From positions 2,501,057-2,565,056 of the forward strand of contig NZ_FNHW01000001.1 of assembly GCF_900103485.1 (NCBI RefSeq): DNA of 64,000 bases, written 5' to 3'. Of the stretch, positions 12,722 through 21,212 are shown piece after piece; positions within the stretch are counted from its first letter, which is position 1, and every line of letters starts with the position of its first letter. This stretch comes from Fictibacillus solisalsi (lineage in GTDB: Bacteria > Bacillota > Bacilli > Bacillales > Fictibacillaceae). Under the pieces are notes generated by a model. It did not search any database. It saw nothing but the letters and a program-made list of their open reading frames with translations, and was not told the DNA's origin. Made by a program: the position numbers and the translations under genes.

Positions 12722-12871
12722 CTATAGGATTTTTCGTTCCATTTCATTACTTACTTCCAAACTTTTTTGATATTCTTTTTCACGTTCTTGTTCAATATCC
12801 AATCGCTTGTCAAGGTTGCGTTCATACTCGGCGTAACCAATGCCATGATTCTTATGCATAGCCTTTTCCAT
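12722..12871 (-). CDS. Possible small charged protein
   Basis: A 49-residue frame (MEKAMHKNHGIGYAEYERNL, then DKRLDIEQEREKEYQKSLEV and SNEMERKIL) rich in Glu, Lys and Arg and likely helical, followed at once by a strong terminator, which argues that it is expressed. The start is uncertain: neither ATG (12871 or 12859) has a good ribosome site. A good site, AAAGGATGA, lies about 30 bases further up, but the ATG there is out of frame. Either the start is an unusual ATT codon or there is a frameshift. No family recognised. Confidence 0.45.
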   Translation of the reverse strand: MEKAMHKNHGIGYAEYERNLDKRLDIEQEREKEYQKSLEVSNEMERKIL

Positions 12872-13099
12872 TTCAGAAGTGTGGTTAACTTTGATCGAGT
12901 GAATAATAAATCATCCTTTCGTATTATGAACCCTAATTGTGAATACCCTTAGATTAACAAACCTATGCTTCCTCATCAATTTCCATATCATTTGATATAA
13001 AAAAAGCCTATACGGTATAAACCGGATGCATCATAATGTCTTCCATATCCTTATAAATCCGGTTATATCCTCATCTATTCTCTCATTTTCTGAAAAGCG

Positions 13100-13127
13100 A
13101 AAAAAGAAGCTCCCTCAGGAACTCCTT
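13100..13127 (-). terminator. Terminator after yurZ
   Basis: Stem AAGGAGTTCC / GGAGCTTCTT (two G-U pairs) with TTTTTT following on the minus strand. The 12872-13099 stretch before it holds an AACCGGAT/ATCCGGTT inverted repeat but no gene I can support. Confidence 0.7.
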
Positions 13128-13511
13128 TTAATGCATGGGATTATTTAATTCCTGAATGCATTCCTGTACCAGTGTCACTCCCTGGCTCATCGCCGCTCCG
13201 CCGCCAAAAGCTGCTGCTACCCCAACCGCTTCGAGGATCTCATTTTCACTTGCTCCCTGGTCCAGACACCCTTTTGTATGATAAATAATGCAATATTCGT
13301 CCTGGGCGCAAATACTGATTCCCAAAGCAATCAGCTGCTTGTTTTTCTCTGAAATTTCACCTTCTTTAAAGCAGTGCCGGGTAAATTCGTTGTAGGAATG
13401 GGCCAGTTCCGGCATATGATCCGTATACTTTCCAAGGCCTTCCTTATACCTGATTAAATGAAATTGTGTTGAATTCTTTCCGGGCATTTCTTGATGTTCC
13501 ATTTGTTTCAT
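13128..13511 (-). CDS. yurZ: Carboxymuconolactone decarboxylase (AhpD-like) family protein
   Basis: 127 residues, one AhpD-like helical domain. The family redox motif appears as C-x3-H-x3-C-like [15 protein letters not shown] (about 71-85), so a peroxidase-like or thiol function is possible, but the substrate is unknown. It lies between suf and met genes, as yurZ does in B. subtilis. Confidence 0.85.
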   Translation of the reverse strand: MKQMEHQEMPGKNSTQFHLIRYKEGLGKYTDHMPELAHSYNEFTRHCFKEGEISEKNKQLIALGISICAQDEYCIIYHTKGCLDQGASENEILEAVGVAAAFGGGAAMSQGVTLVQECIQELNNPMH

Positions 13512-13679
13512 CCTCCTGTCCTTAAAGTAGACAAGCCTTAGTATGGGTTAATGCTTCTTGTCTTATGCCCTTCACTTTTTCCAGCAGAAATTTTTGTTTC
13601 CACTTGAAAAGGGAATATAATGAGAGAAAAGACATAGAATTTTTTAAAATTTTTTGCAAGAAAACTGAAGGAGAAAAAA

Positions 13680-14525
13680 ATGGAAGAAAAAAAAGTAAAA
13701 AAATCATTGATGGCCGGAGCAGTTGGAATAGGGACAATAGCAGCTGCTGCAGGCACTGCCGCAATTTATTCTTCATTTATAGAGCCTTACTGGTTTGACA
13801 TTAAGAAAGTAAAAATCAAACTGCCGCGCCTTCCCGAAGCCTTTAAAGGGCTTCATATTGTTCAGATCAGTGATTTCCACCTGGGATTCCATTTCAGGGC
13901 AAGACATATCAATAAGATGGCTGAAAAAATACATGAGTTACAACCGGATCTTGTCGTTTTTACCGGGGACCTGGTCAATTCAAAACGTTCTCGCAGGGCT
14001 GCAGTAAAAAGCATACCTGGGTTAAAGAGTATTGTTGCACCGCTTGGGAAATTCGCTGTGCTCGGAAATCATGATTATCTTGAAGACATTGATACAATCT
14101 CAGAGCTATTGAGAAAAAGCGGCTTTGAACTGCTTATAAATGAGAACAGAGAACTGACAAAGGGGAATGACAGCTTCCATATCGCAGGACTTGATGACTA
14201 CCTGCAAGGAGAGGCCGATATCGAGAAATCACTGGAGGGCATACCAGAGGATCAATTTACGCTTCTTCTTGCGCATGAACCAGATTATTTTAAGGTAAGT
14301 TCAAAGTTCCCTATTGATCTTCAGCTGTCTGGTCATAGCCACGGCGGACAAGTGCGGATGCCGCTGTATGGGCCAATCATCACGTCCCGTATGGGAAGAA
14401 AATATCACACCGGCCATTACCAGTCAGAAGAAAAACATTTGTATACCAACAGAGGAATGGGAACGACCCACCTTCCTTTTCGCTTCTTTTGCCGGCCGGA
14501 GATTACATCCATCACGTTAAAATAG
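13680..14525 (+). CDS. Membrane-anchored metallophosphoesterase (YkuE-like)
   Basis: 281 residues. An N-terminal hydrophobic segment (about 9-33) anchors or exports the protein; there is no twin-arginine motif. The calcineurin-type metal site is complete: DFHLG, GDLVNS, GNHDY, HEPDY and SGHSHGGQ. Relatives such as YkuE and LpxH-like enzymes cleave phosphodiesters or lipid-linked phosphates at the membrane; the substrate here is not known. GGAGAA precedes the ATG, and a terminator follows. Confidence 0.9.
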   Translation: MEEKKVKKSLMAGAVGIGTIAAAAGTAAIYSSFIEPYWFDIKKVKIKLPRLPEAFKGLHIVQISDFHLGFHFRARHINKMAEKIHELQPDLVVFTGDLVNSKRSRRAAVKSIPGLKSIVAPLGKFAVLGNHDYLEDIDTISELLRKSGFELLINENRELTKGNDSFHIAGLDDYLQGEADIEKSLEGIPEDQFTLLLAHEPDYFKVSSKFPIDLQLSGHSHGGQVRMPLYGPIITSRMGRKYHTGHYQSEEKHLYTNRGMGTTHLPFRFFCRPEITSITLK

Positions 14526-14541
14526 AAAACAGTCATAAAAG

Positions 14542-14578
14542 AAGACGGCGCCTGGACTTAGGACACCGTCTTTTTTTC
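14542..14578. terminator. Bidirectional terminator
   Basis: Stem around GAAGACGG / CCGTCTTT followed by a long T run on the plus strand; shared by the convergent phosphoesterase and RDD genes. Confidence 0.75.
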
Positions 14579-15013
14579 TTATCCTTCCTTTTGAGGGGGA
14601 AGATGGGTGACATAGGTTCCTGCGATAAAATCGTGGATGCTTCTTTTGTCTTTTCGGATACCCACCATAAAAGCACTGACAATCAATGCGATTCCAAGCG
14701 TTACCGCGTAAATGATTCCGCCGACCAAAACTCTCATCAGCATGGCACCGATCCCCAGTTTGCTGCCGTCCGCTTTAACGACCCGAATCCCGCAAATTCT
14801 CTTTCCTACCACGTATCCTTGCCAATAGATGGGCAGCAATAGTGCATAGAGGAAACTGATGATATCGAGGTACCAATTTTCTCCCGGTTGATCGGAAGCA
14901 AAGTCTCCGGAAATTAAAAAGCCAATGATAGCTAATGGAATGCCGATAATAATGCCATCCAGCAAACAGGCTCCTACCCTGATCCAAAATCCCGCTGGCT
15001 GTTGAATGTCCAT
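14579..15013 (-). CDS. RDD family membrane protein
   Basis: 144 residues with three or four hydrophobic helices. The Arg-Asp pattern of the RDD family is seen as FWIRVGACLLDGIIIG near the N-terminus, with GKRICGIRVV in the middle. Some RDD proteins have been linked to Na+/H+ or compatible-solute transport, but most are uncharacterised. Good site GGGAGGGG upstream. Confidence 0.88.
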   Translation of the reverse strand: MDIQQPAGFWIRVGACLLDGIIIGIPLAIIGFLISGDFASDQPGENWYLDIISFLYALLLPIYWQGYVVGKRICGIRVVKADGSKLGIGAMLMRVLVGGIIYAVTLGIALIVSAFMVGIRKDKRSIHDFIAGTYVTHLPPQKEG

Positions 15014-15069
15014 CCTGTACCCCTCCCTGATTGGTTACTTTAAGTCATCTAACTTTATTACAATGGGAC

Positions 15070-15096
15070 AAAAAAAAGAACAGCCTGTGGCTGTCC
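15070..15096 (-). terminator. Terminator of metNPQ
   Basis: Stem GAACAGCC / GGCTGTCC with a short loop and a run of T on the minus strand, just past the metQ stop. Confidence 0.9.
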
Positions 15097-15107
15097 TTTT
15101 ATCGCAC

Positions 15108-15935
15108 TTATTTGTTTACAGGTACAACTGCTCCTTTGTACTTCTTCTTAATGAAATCCTGGATTTCTTTTGAATGAAGAACCTGTACAAGGGTTTTGAC
15201 TGTTTTCGTATCCTTATCGCCTTTACGTACAGCGATAATATTAACAAACGGTGAATCTGCTCCTTCAAGTGCAATCGAATCTTTTTGAGGATTCAATCCA
15301 GCATCAATTGCATAGTTAGTATTGATCAGTACCGCATCTCCTTCACCATTTTGGTAGGCTTTTGGAAGAAGTCCGGCTTCAACATCCGCTTTGAATTTAA
15401 GGTTCTTTGGATTTTCTGCAACATCCTTAATTTGAGCATTATAGCCTTTGCCTTTTTTGAGCTTGATGAGCCCTTCTTTTTCAAGAAGTGACAACATACG
15501 GCCATGGTCGGCTACAGAGTTGCTCATAATGATGGTTGCGCCCTTTGGAAGGTCTTTTAGCGATTTATACTTTTTGGAGTATACACCGATCGGCTCAATA
15601 TGAATTCCGCCTGCATTTTCAAATTTGTAGTTTTTATTTTCCTTCATTTGTGACTCTAAATAAGGAATATGCTGAAAGTAGTTGGCATCAATCTCTTTAT
15701 TTGCAAGAGCTTTGTTCGGTAATACATAGTCCTGAAACTTTTTGATTTCAAGATCGATTCCTTTTTTCTTCATTAGCGGTACAGCCTGTTCAAGAATTTC
15801 CGCATGCGGAACGTTGGATGCACCCACAACGATTTTGTCATCAGCTAGCTTTTTGTCTCCTCCGCCATTTGCCCCGCAAGCAGCAAGTGCTGTTGTCATG
15901 GCCAGCAAAAGAACAAGTGTAATCAATTTTTTCAT
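15108..15935 (-). CDS. metQ: Methionine ABC transporter substrate-binding lipoprotein MetQ
   Basis: 275 residues. Lipoprotein signal with lipobox LAAC (C20) and a NlpA-type binding domain (KIVVGASNVPHAEILEQAV). It captures methionine outside the membrane for MetNP. Conserved features include FQHIPYLE and DAVLINTNYAIDAG. Last gene of the metN-metP-metQ operon under an upstream SAM riboswitch. Confidence 0.95.
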   Translation of the reverse strand: MKKLITLVLLLAMTTALAACGANGGGDKKLADDKIVVGASNVPHAEILEQAVPLMKKKGIDLEIKKFQDYVLPNKALANKEIDANYFQHIPYLESQMKENKNYKFENAGGIHIEPIGVYSKKYKSLKDLPKGATIIMSNSVADHGRMLSLLEKEGLIKLKKGKGYNAQIKDVAENPKNLKFKADVEAGLLPKAYQNGEGDAVLINTNYAIDAGLNPQKDSIALEGADSPFVNIIAVRKGDKDTKTVKTLVQVLHSKEIQDFIKKKYKGAVVPVNK

Positions 15936-15959
15936 GGTGTTCCTCCTGATTGTTTATTT

Positions 15960-16625
15960 TTATCGTTTATCCAGGCGTCGGGTAATAGTATCCCCGATAA
16001 ATTGGATAAGAAAGACGATAATCAAAATAATAACAGTGGCAACGAATGTTACATCATTTTGTGTACGCTGGAATCCGTCAAGAAAAGCCCGGTCACCCAA
16101 GCCTCCTGCACCAACCACACCCGCCATGGCGGTATAGCCCACAAGTGCTATGGAAGTTACAGTGATTCCTGATACAAGAGCAGGCATGCTTTCAGGAATC
16201 AGCACTTTAAATATAATTTGGGCATTGCTCGATCCCATGGATTTCGCAGCTTCAATAACTCCTTTATCCACTTCGCGGAGAGCAATCTCAACCATTCGTG
16301 CATAAAACGGCGCTGCTCCGATAATCAGTGCCGGCAGTGCGGCATTGGCACCAAGCATGGAACCGACCAAAAAGAGTGTAAATGGTATCAGCAAAATGAT
16401 TAAGATAATAAAGGGAATCGAGCGGAAAATATTGACGATCCCCGCTGTAATCACATTAAAAAATCTGTTCTCCCACAGATTTCCTTTGCCCGTAAGAAAT
16501 AAAGCCAATCCTAAAAATAAGCCAATAACGAAGGTGGCAATAACAGCTACTGCTGTCATGTACAGCGTCTGACCTGTAGAGGCTAACATCACATCCCATT
16601 CTACATTCGGGAAAAGATTACTCAT
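15960..16625 (-). CDS. metP: Methionine ABC transporter permease MetP (MetI)
   Basis: 221 residues with five predicted helices and the ABC coupling loop EAAKSMGSSNAQIIFKVLIP (about 136-155). The start overlaps the end of metN by eight bases, with GGAGGTGG inside metN acting as ribosome site. Forms the membrane channel of the importer. Confidence 0.95.
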   Translation of the reverse strand: MSNLFPNVEWDVMLASTGQTLYMTAVAVIATFVIGLFLGLALFLTGKGNLWENRFFNVITAGIVNIFRSIPFIILIILLIPFTLFLVGSMLGANAALPALIIGAAPFYARMVEIALREVDKGVIEAAKSMGSSNAQIIFKVLIPESMPALVSGITVTSIALVGYTAMAGVVGAGGLGDRAFLDGFQRTQNDVTFVATVIILIIVFLIQFIGDTITRRLDKR

Positions 16626-17643
16626 AAGAAACCACCTCCACTTCCACCTGCTGTTGATTCATGTAGTTGATTGCCCCGGAAACCTCTGAGTCGGCCCCTT
16701 CGAGCTGAATAAAGAGTGATCCATATGCCCCGTTTTGTGTTTGGGAAACCTTGCCCTGGAGAATGTTAACCTGAACGTTGAATTTGCGGATAACATCTGT
16801 GACAACAGGCTGCTCGGCTCGTCCCCCGACAAATGTCAGCTGTACAATTTTGCTTTGCGGCTTTTCTGAAGCCAGCTGCTTAATCACATCGGTTGTTTCC
16901 TCAGGTTCTGTGACTTGCTTCACAAAATCCTTCGTAATTTCCTCAGAAGGATGACGGAATACATCCAAAACTGGCCCCTGCTCTACCACTTTTCCGTTTT
17001 CCATCACCGCCACCCGATGGCAGATCTTCCGTATGACATGCATTTCATGAGTAATCAAGACGATCGTCAATCCGAGTTTTCCGTTAATCTCGACGAGCAG
17101 ATTCAGGATGCTGTCGGTGGTTTTCGGATCAAGCGCCGATGTCGCTTCATCACAAAGAAGCACTTTCGGATTATTGGCCAATGCCCGGGCAATACCGACC
17201 CTCTGTTTTTGCCCTCCGCTCAATTGGGACGGATAAGATTCTCCCCGGCCTTCGAGTCCAACCAGTTTAATCAGTTCATCCACCCGTTTTAAACGTTCCG
17301 CTTTTGCCACCCCGGCAATTTCAAGCGGGAAAGCAATGTTCTCCCTCACGGTACGAGACCAGAGCAAATTAAAATGCTGAAAAATCATGCTGATTTCCTG
17401 ACGGGCCTTCCGAAGTTCGTTTTTGCTCAGCGTGGACAAATCCTTTCCGGCTACCGTTACACTTCCGCTCGTAGGCCGTTCCAGCATGTTAAGCATACGG
17501 ATCAACGTACTTTTTCCGGCACCGCTGTATCCAATTATTCCGAAAATTTCACCTTGCTCTATTGTAAGATCGACCTGGTCAACCGCATTGACCGGTCCGT
17601 CCTTCGTCTTAAAAATCTTGCGTACTGCATCTAAAGTTATCAA
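16618..17643 (-). CDS. metN: Methionine ABC transporter ATPase MetN
   Basis: 341 residues beginning at a TTG (17643), giving MITLDAVRKIFKTKDG, which matches MetN N-termini; GAGGAA sits nine bases upstream. The longer frame upstream runs through the riboswitch terminator and is not coding. Walker A GYSGAGKS, signature LSGGQKQR, Walker B LLCDEATSALD. The C-terminal NIL domain (about 265-341, VQLTFVGGRAEQPVV) binds methionine and gives feedback inhibition of transport. Confidence 0.95.
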   Translation of the reverse strand: MITLDAVRKIFKTKDGPVNAVDQVDLTIEQGEIFGIIGYSGAGKSTLIRMLNMLERPTSGSVTVAGKDLSTLSKNELRKARQEISMIFQHFNLLWSRTVRENIAFPLEIAGVAKAERLKRVDELIKLVGLEGRGESYPSQLSGGQKQRVGIARALANNPKVLLCDEATSALDPKTTDSILNLLVEINGKLGLTIVLITHEMHVIRKICHRVAVMENGKVVEQGPVLDVFRHPSEEITKDFVKQVTEPEETTDVIKQLASEKPQSKIVQLTFVGGRAEQPVVTDVIRKFNVQVNILQGKVSQTQNGAYGSLFIQLEGADSEVSGAINYMNQQQVEVEVVSYE

Positions 17644-17666
17644 AAGACTGGATTCCTCACTTTCAT

Positions 17667-17704
17667 AAAAAATGCCCTTCTGCGAATATGAGCAGAAGGG
17701 CATT
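17667..17704 (-). terminator. SAM riboswitch terminator
   Basis: Perfect 13-base stem AATGCCCTTCTGC / GCAGAAGGGCATT followed by T residues, between the aptamer and metN. It would form when SAM is bound. Confidence 0.93.
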
Positions 17705-17721
17705 AAATAGATATGTGCCAT

Positions 17722-17834
17722 TCTCTCATCTCCCAAAGCTTATGCTTTGCAGGAATTGGCACCTTTTTAAACAGGATTGCTGTCTAACGGTTGCCGGGTT
17801 TCATCGGGCCAGTCCCTCCACCTCTCGCGATAAG
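17722..17834 (-). promoter_or_regulatory. SAM-I riboswitch (S-box) aptamer
   Basis: The minus strand carries the S-box conserved core: CTTATCGCGAGAGGTGGAGG, GGCCCGATGAAACCCGGCAA, GGTGCCAATTCCTGC and the closing GAGATGAGAG. The order and spacing match the four-way junction. Followed by an intrinsic terminator and metNPQ, it should shut off methionine import when SAM is plentiful. Confidence 0.97.
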
Positions 17835-17894
17835 AACGAAATGTTTTAAGTTTTCAGCTTGCTGTATGGATTTTATCATCACGTACTTTTGCTG

Positions 17895-18218
17895 TCAAAC
17901 CATTTCTTTTGGTCTGCTTTGTTCACTGCGGGCCAAGTAAAGCAATGAGTCGAGTTTTAACTGTTCCCGGTATGTACCTGTAAAAGACAGCTTTCCTTTT
18001 TTGATCAGCGTGCTCAAGGTGCATTCACCTGTGCAAACAAGCCGTAATTCCTCATCATGTCCTGAGAGCAGTATACTTCTTTCCTTCCCTGTGATCGTAT
18101 TGGTAAAAGTGAAACAGATGGTTTTCCCTTCAGTTGACACCTTTGCTGCCTCGTTGCCGACAAGCGGACGGAGAAACTCTGTTTTTTGAATATCATTTAC
18201 CCACTGATCCCAATTCAT
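17895..18218 (-). CDS. yusD: SCP-2 sterol-transfer-like protein YusD
   Basis: 107 residues from the ATG at 18218 (GAGGGGG seven bases upstream; a TTG one codon earlier is less well spaced). The body resembles a short SCP2 domain (VCTGECTLSTLIKKGKLSFTGTYREQLKL). Function unknown. The position downstream of the met operon matches yusD in B. subtilis. Confidence 0.75.
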   Translation of the reverse strand: MNWDQWVNDIQKTEFLRPLVGNEAAKVSTEGKTICFTFTNTITGKERSILLSGHDEELRLVCTGECTLSTLIKKGKLSFTGTYREQLKLDSLLYLARSEQSRPKEMV

Positions 18219-18317
18219 CAAGCATCCCCCTCATAAATTCCCTTAAGTAAGGGTTCGGGGAGACTGGATCTTCTTCCTGTAAAGATCCTTCGACAGTTAA
18301 ATTACTTCTGTCGATTT

Positions 18318-19619
18318 TTAGCTTGCCTTCTTTTTTTGATGACGGTGACCAGGATGTTTCTTTTTAGCCGGGGCTTGGCCTTTGCTCCACTTTTTCTCAT
18401 GCTTAAACCGCTGTTTTTGCGGCCCCGGTTTGCCTTTGTTCATCTTTTTCTTATGAATGGGGTTGGTTTTCACCTTTATCTTGTTTTGATTCTTCGGTGA
18501 ATTTTGGAACTGGGACTCCGGCTTTAAATCGTTTGGCCGGGCTCGACCTGGTCGATTCTTCCTTTTTTTGTCCTGATGTTTATGTTCAGGGTCTACAAAT
18601 TGAACCTTAGCCCGATTATTTTGACTTATCATTTTCCTATCATCCGGCTTGCCAGGTTCAGCAGATTTAACTGCCATTTTTTTATTGTTTTGAACGGTAT
18701 CCCTTTTTTTCTTCGTTTTATTATATGATGTTTTTCTTACTGGTTCAGGTTTGGTGGATAATTGTTTAACCGTCCTTTTTTCGTCAATCTTTACAGGCTG
18801 GAGATTTCTTTCGTTCCGCTTAATTTTTTCGGGTACTTTCATGGTTTTCTTATTCTTTCCGCGCTTCGTACCGCTTTTGTTCTCCATCTTTTTTTTCAGC
18901 TCAGAAAATGACATCTTTTTGACATCTTTTAAGGAAAGCGGATTGTGCTTTTGTTTCGCATCAAGATACATCAAATATTTCCCTGGCGATACTCCATTTT
19001 TGCTTGCGGCATTTCGCTTTTTTACATCAAGTTTCTTGATGACGATGGCTGCTTTCTCATTATAGACGGCAGCATTGCGTTTAATGGCTGTTACAGCTTC
19101 CTGGATGGATGATGATACCTTTTTATCGCTTTGATCCACAACAGCAGAAGCAATCAGCACGTCCGGATGCTTGGACAGATATCCTTGATGGTCATAAGCA
19201 TTAAGCAGTGAAGAAGCAAATTGAAACAGGCTGACATCCTTCGTATACTGAAGGGTTTGGATCAGGTTTTCTCCTTCAGGGTTGAACGCTTTTACTTGAA
19301 CAACCTGAAGATTGTCATTAACGGCAGCCTCGAGGCTTGGATTCACGTCAAAACTGACATAAGCCGCAACAGTTTGGTCGTTGCGGCTCAACGGGTTTAC
19401 ACCCGAAAATAACACAAATATAAGTAGTGCACCTATAGTCAAAGAAAGTGAAGGAAGAAAAAAACGCCTGGTCCTGCTTCTGTAAAAACTAGAGACGTCA
19501 TATTCCATTCCCGGCACCAGTTTTTTCCCTCGTGGCAGTTTAACCGAGACAAATGACCCGTCTTTTGTTAAAAGGATCGCTTTTCCTTTCTTTACTTCCA
19601 TCAAAATACCGTTCTTCAT
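18318..19619 (-). CDS. rsgI: Anti-sigma-I factor RsgI
   Basis: 433 residues. The N-terminal RsgI domain (1-50, MKNGILMEVKKGKAILLTKD) binds SigI in the cytoplasm. One transmembrane helix (about 53-73) follows, then the conserved extracytoplasmic domain (YVSFDVNPSLEAAVN). The last 190 residues are extremely Lys/Arg/Pro rich and probably disordered. Regulated proteolysis of RsgI-type proteins releases SigI. Operon partner of sigI; no carbohydrate-binding module as in clostridial RsgI proteins. Confidence 0.92.
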   Translation of the reverse strand: MKNGILMEVKKGKAILLTKDGSFVSVKLPRGKKLVPGMEYDVSSFYRSRTRRFFLPSLSLTIGALLIFVLFSGVNPLSRNDQTVAAYVSFDVNPSLEAAVNDNLQVVQVKAFNPEGENLIQTLQYTKDVSLFQFASSLLNAYDHQGYLSKHPDVLIASAVVDQSDKKVSSSIQEAVTAIKRNAAVYNEKAAIVIKKLDVKKRNAASKNGVSPGKYLMYLDAKQKHNPLSLKDVKKMSFSELKKKMENKSGTKRGKNKKTMKVPEKIKRNERNLQPVKIDEKRTVKQLSTKPEPVRKTSYNKTKKKRDTVQNNKKMAVKSAEPGKPDDRKMISQNNRAKVQFVDPEHKHQDKKRKNRPGRARPNDLKPESQFQNSPKNQNKIKVKTNPIHKKKMNKGKPGPQKQRFKHEKKWSKGQAPAKKKHPGHRHQKKKAS

Positions 19620-19723
19620 TCCACATATCCCCCCTGAAGGCGAAGGATCTGCTTCGTATCATAACCATCATGAGCCCGCTTTTCGGCCACACAAATAATT
19701 ACAACCGTTTAACTTCCCCTTAT

Positions 19724-20467
19724 TTAAGGCTGAATATAAGACTTTAACGCTTTAAAGTCTCCTAGATATATTAGCGATACCGCTATTATATACTTTCGAT
19801 TTCGCTCTATCGTTTTACGACTGCAGGAGACCATGCTTAACAAATCTTTTATGGGAAGTTGTTTTTTCTCCAATAAAAACTCAGCCATTTCCCGGTTTTC
19901 AACGAGCAGCCGGGCAATTTCTTTCGCATTTTCGCGTGCATCAACGTGCTTAGGACAATGTTTGCTTAGCACTTTGAAATTCAAGCTGAAATCTTTAAGC
20001 AGCTTTTGATACTCTTCAATTTCATACACACGATTTTCAGCCTGAATGCTTTCTTCATAATGATCCATCGCCGCTTTTTGTTCAGCATAGCTGTCCTCAA
20101 CGCGGCCTTCTTCGTCCTCTTCATCAGGCTGGAGATAAATTAACCGGTTCTGCCTTACTTCTTTACGAATATAATCAATCACTCTTCTGCGGATCACCAT
20201 ATCGGCAAAAGAGAGGAATCGGCTTCCCTGTCCCTCCTGATATTGATCAATTGCCTCATTGAATGCATACAGACCTACACTAAATTCGTCCATTGTTCGA
20301 TCTATATATTGACTGCAAACCTTTGATGTCACCTTTTTAATAAAGGGCTGATAGGCTTCAATCAGTTCATTTCGTAAAAAATCATTTCCTCTTTGGATAT
20401 TCATCACTTTATCTTCAATGTTATTTATAGTGCTGTTCTTTATTCTTGATACAAATGCAGTAGACAT
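19724..20467 (-). CDS. sigI: RNA polymerase sigma factor SigI
   Basis: 247 residues. Region 2 is visible as DRTMDEFSVGLYAFNEAIDQYQ and FLSFADMVIRRRVIDYIRKE (about 60-110), and a C-terminal helical region typical of SigI (VSCSRKTIERNRKYIIAVSL). SigI is a heat- and envelope-stress sigma factor in Bacillus. Upstream of rsgI with about 100 bases between. GAGGTGAA precedes the ATG. Confidence 0.94.
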   Translation of the reverse strand: MSTAFVSRIKNSTINNIEDKVMNIQRGNDFLRNELIEAYQPFIKKVTSKVCSQYIDRTMDEFSVGLYAFNEAIDQYQEGQGSRFLSFADMVIRRRVIDYIRKEVRQNRLIYLQPDEEDEEGRVEDSYAEQKAAMDHYEESIQAENRVYEIEEYQKLLKDFSLNFKVLSKHCPKHVDARENAKEIARLLVENREMAEFLLEKKQLPIKDLLSMVSCSRKTIERNRKYIIAVSLIYLGDFKALKSYIQP

Positions 20468-20842
20468 TATTTCACCTCTTAAATCCAGGTTGTTTTAACT
20501 TTTGGAGGTCGAAATTTCCCCAAAAGTCGACAGGAGCAAACAAGTTTCAAGCTCTCCTATACATTTATACCATTGATTTGAAGGTTTGTAGGATACAGTT
20601 GTATAACAATATTACAGGACTACTGCCTTTTTGTAATCTTTCTGTCACGTTTCTGAAAAACACAAAACCATCTTTTGTGCCCAGAATTCGTAAATAACCA
20701 CTGTCTTGCTTGGTATCATAGCTTTTTTAAGGGTATCTCATCTCATTTAATGGCTGAAATGTGATGTAAAACGATTTACACATTTTTGTTTTATTTTACC
20801 ACACCAACCATGTATTACATGAAAAAACACCCCCTAAAAAAG
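20468..20842 (-). promoter_or_regulatory. sigI upstream region
   Basis: About 375 bases with no supported gene. A plausible SigA-type promoter on the minus strand is TTACAA-N16-TAATAT around 20607-20634. I found no ACCCCC...CGAA pair of the kind reported for SigI-dependent autoregulation. A 23-codon TTG frame ending just before the sigI ribosome site exists but is not convincing. Confidence 0.35.
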
Positions 20843-20867
20843 AAAAAAAGACACTGAATGTGCCTTT
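20843..20867 (-). terminator. Terminator after yusE
   Basis: Stem AAAGACAC / GTGCCTTT with a five-base loop and a seven-T run on the minus strand. Confidence 0.85.
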
Positions 20868-21196
20868 TACAGGTACTTTTTTAAGTTTTGATACAAAAAA
20901 TCAACCGATTGCATGGCATAAATCTTGCGTACCGCAATCCCCCGGTTTAAAAAAAGGAGACAAGGCACACTTGTAATGTTATATTTTTCAGCCAGTTCGG
21001 GCATGGCATTTAAATTGATTGCACCCACTTTTGGCTGTTTTTTTCCGGGCTGGTCCAGCGCTTCCAAGGTGATCTCCAGCATTCGTCTGCCCATTTTACA
21101 GGTGCCGCAAAGTGGGGTTTGAATATAGAGAGCAGCCGGTTCCTCTGCCGACTCTTCAATATAACCCTTTGTCTCTAAGTTGGTTAAATCCTTCAT
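20867..21196 (-). CDS. yusE: Thioredoxin-like protein YusE
   Basis: 109 residues from the ATG at 21196 (GGGGAGAAG upstream; a TTG four codons earlier has no usable site). Redox motif C30-G-T-C33 in TPLCGTCKMG, and the cis-proline loop ITSVPCLLFLNRG. Probably a cytoplasmic thiol-disulfide oxidoreductase; the partner is unknown. 16 bases downstream of the sugar dehydrogenase gene in the same operon. Confidence 0.88.
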   Translation of the reverse strand: MKDLTNLETKGYIEESAEEPAALYIQTPLCGTCKMGRRMLEITLEALDQPGKKQPKVGAINLNAMPELAEKYNITSVPCLLFLNRGIAVRKIYAMQSVDFLYQNLKKYL

Positions 21197-21212
21197 ACTT
21201 CTCCCCAATCCT

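Noticed and set aside
17644-17736. N-terminal extension of metN from an ATG at 17736
   Set aside because: It translates the SAM riboswitch terminator and part of the 3' side of the aptamer; the TTG at 17643 has a proper ribosome site and matches MetN N-termini.
20470-20545. 23-codon leader peptide before sigI
   Set aside because: TTG start with only three bases between AGGAG and the codon, and no attenuator structure seen.
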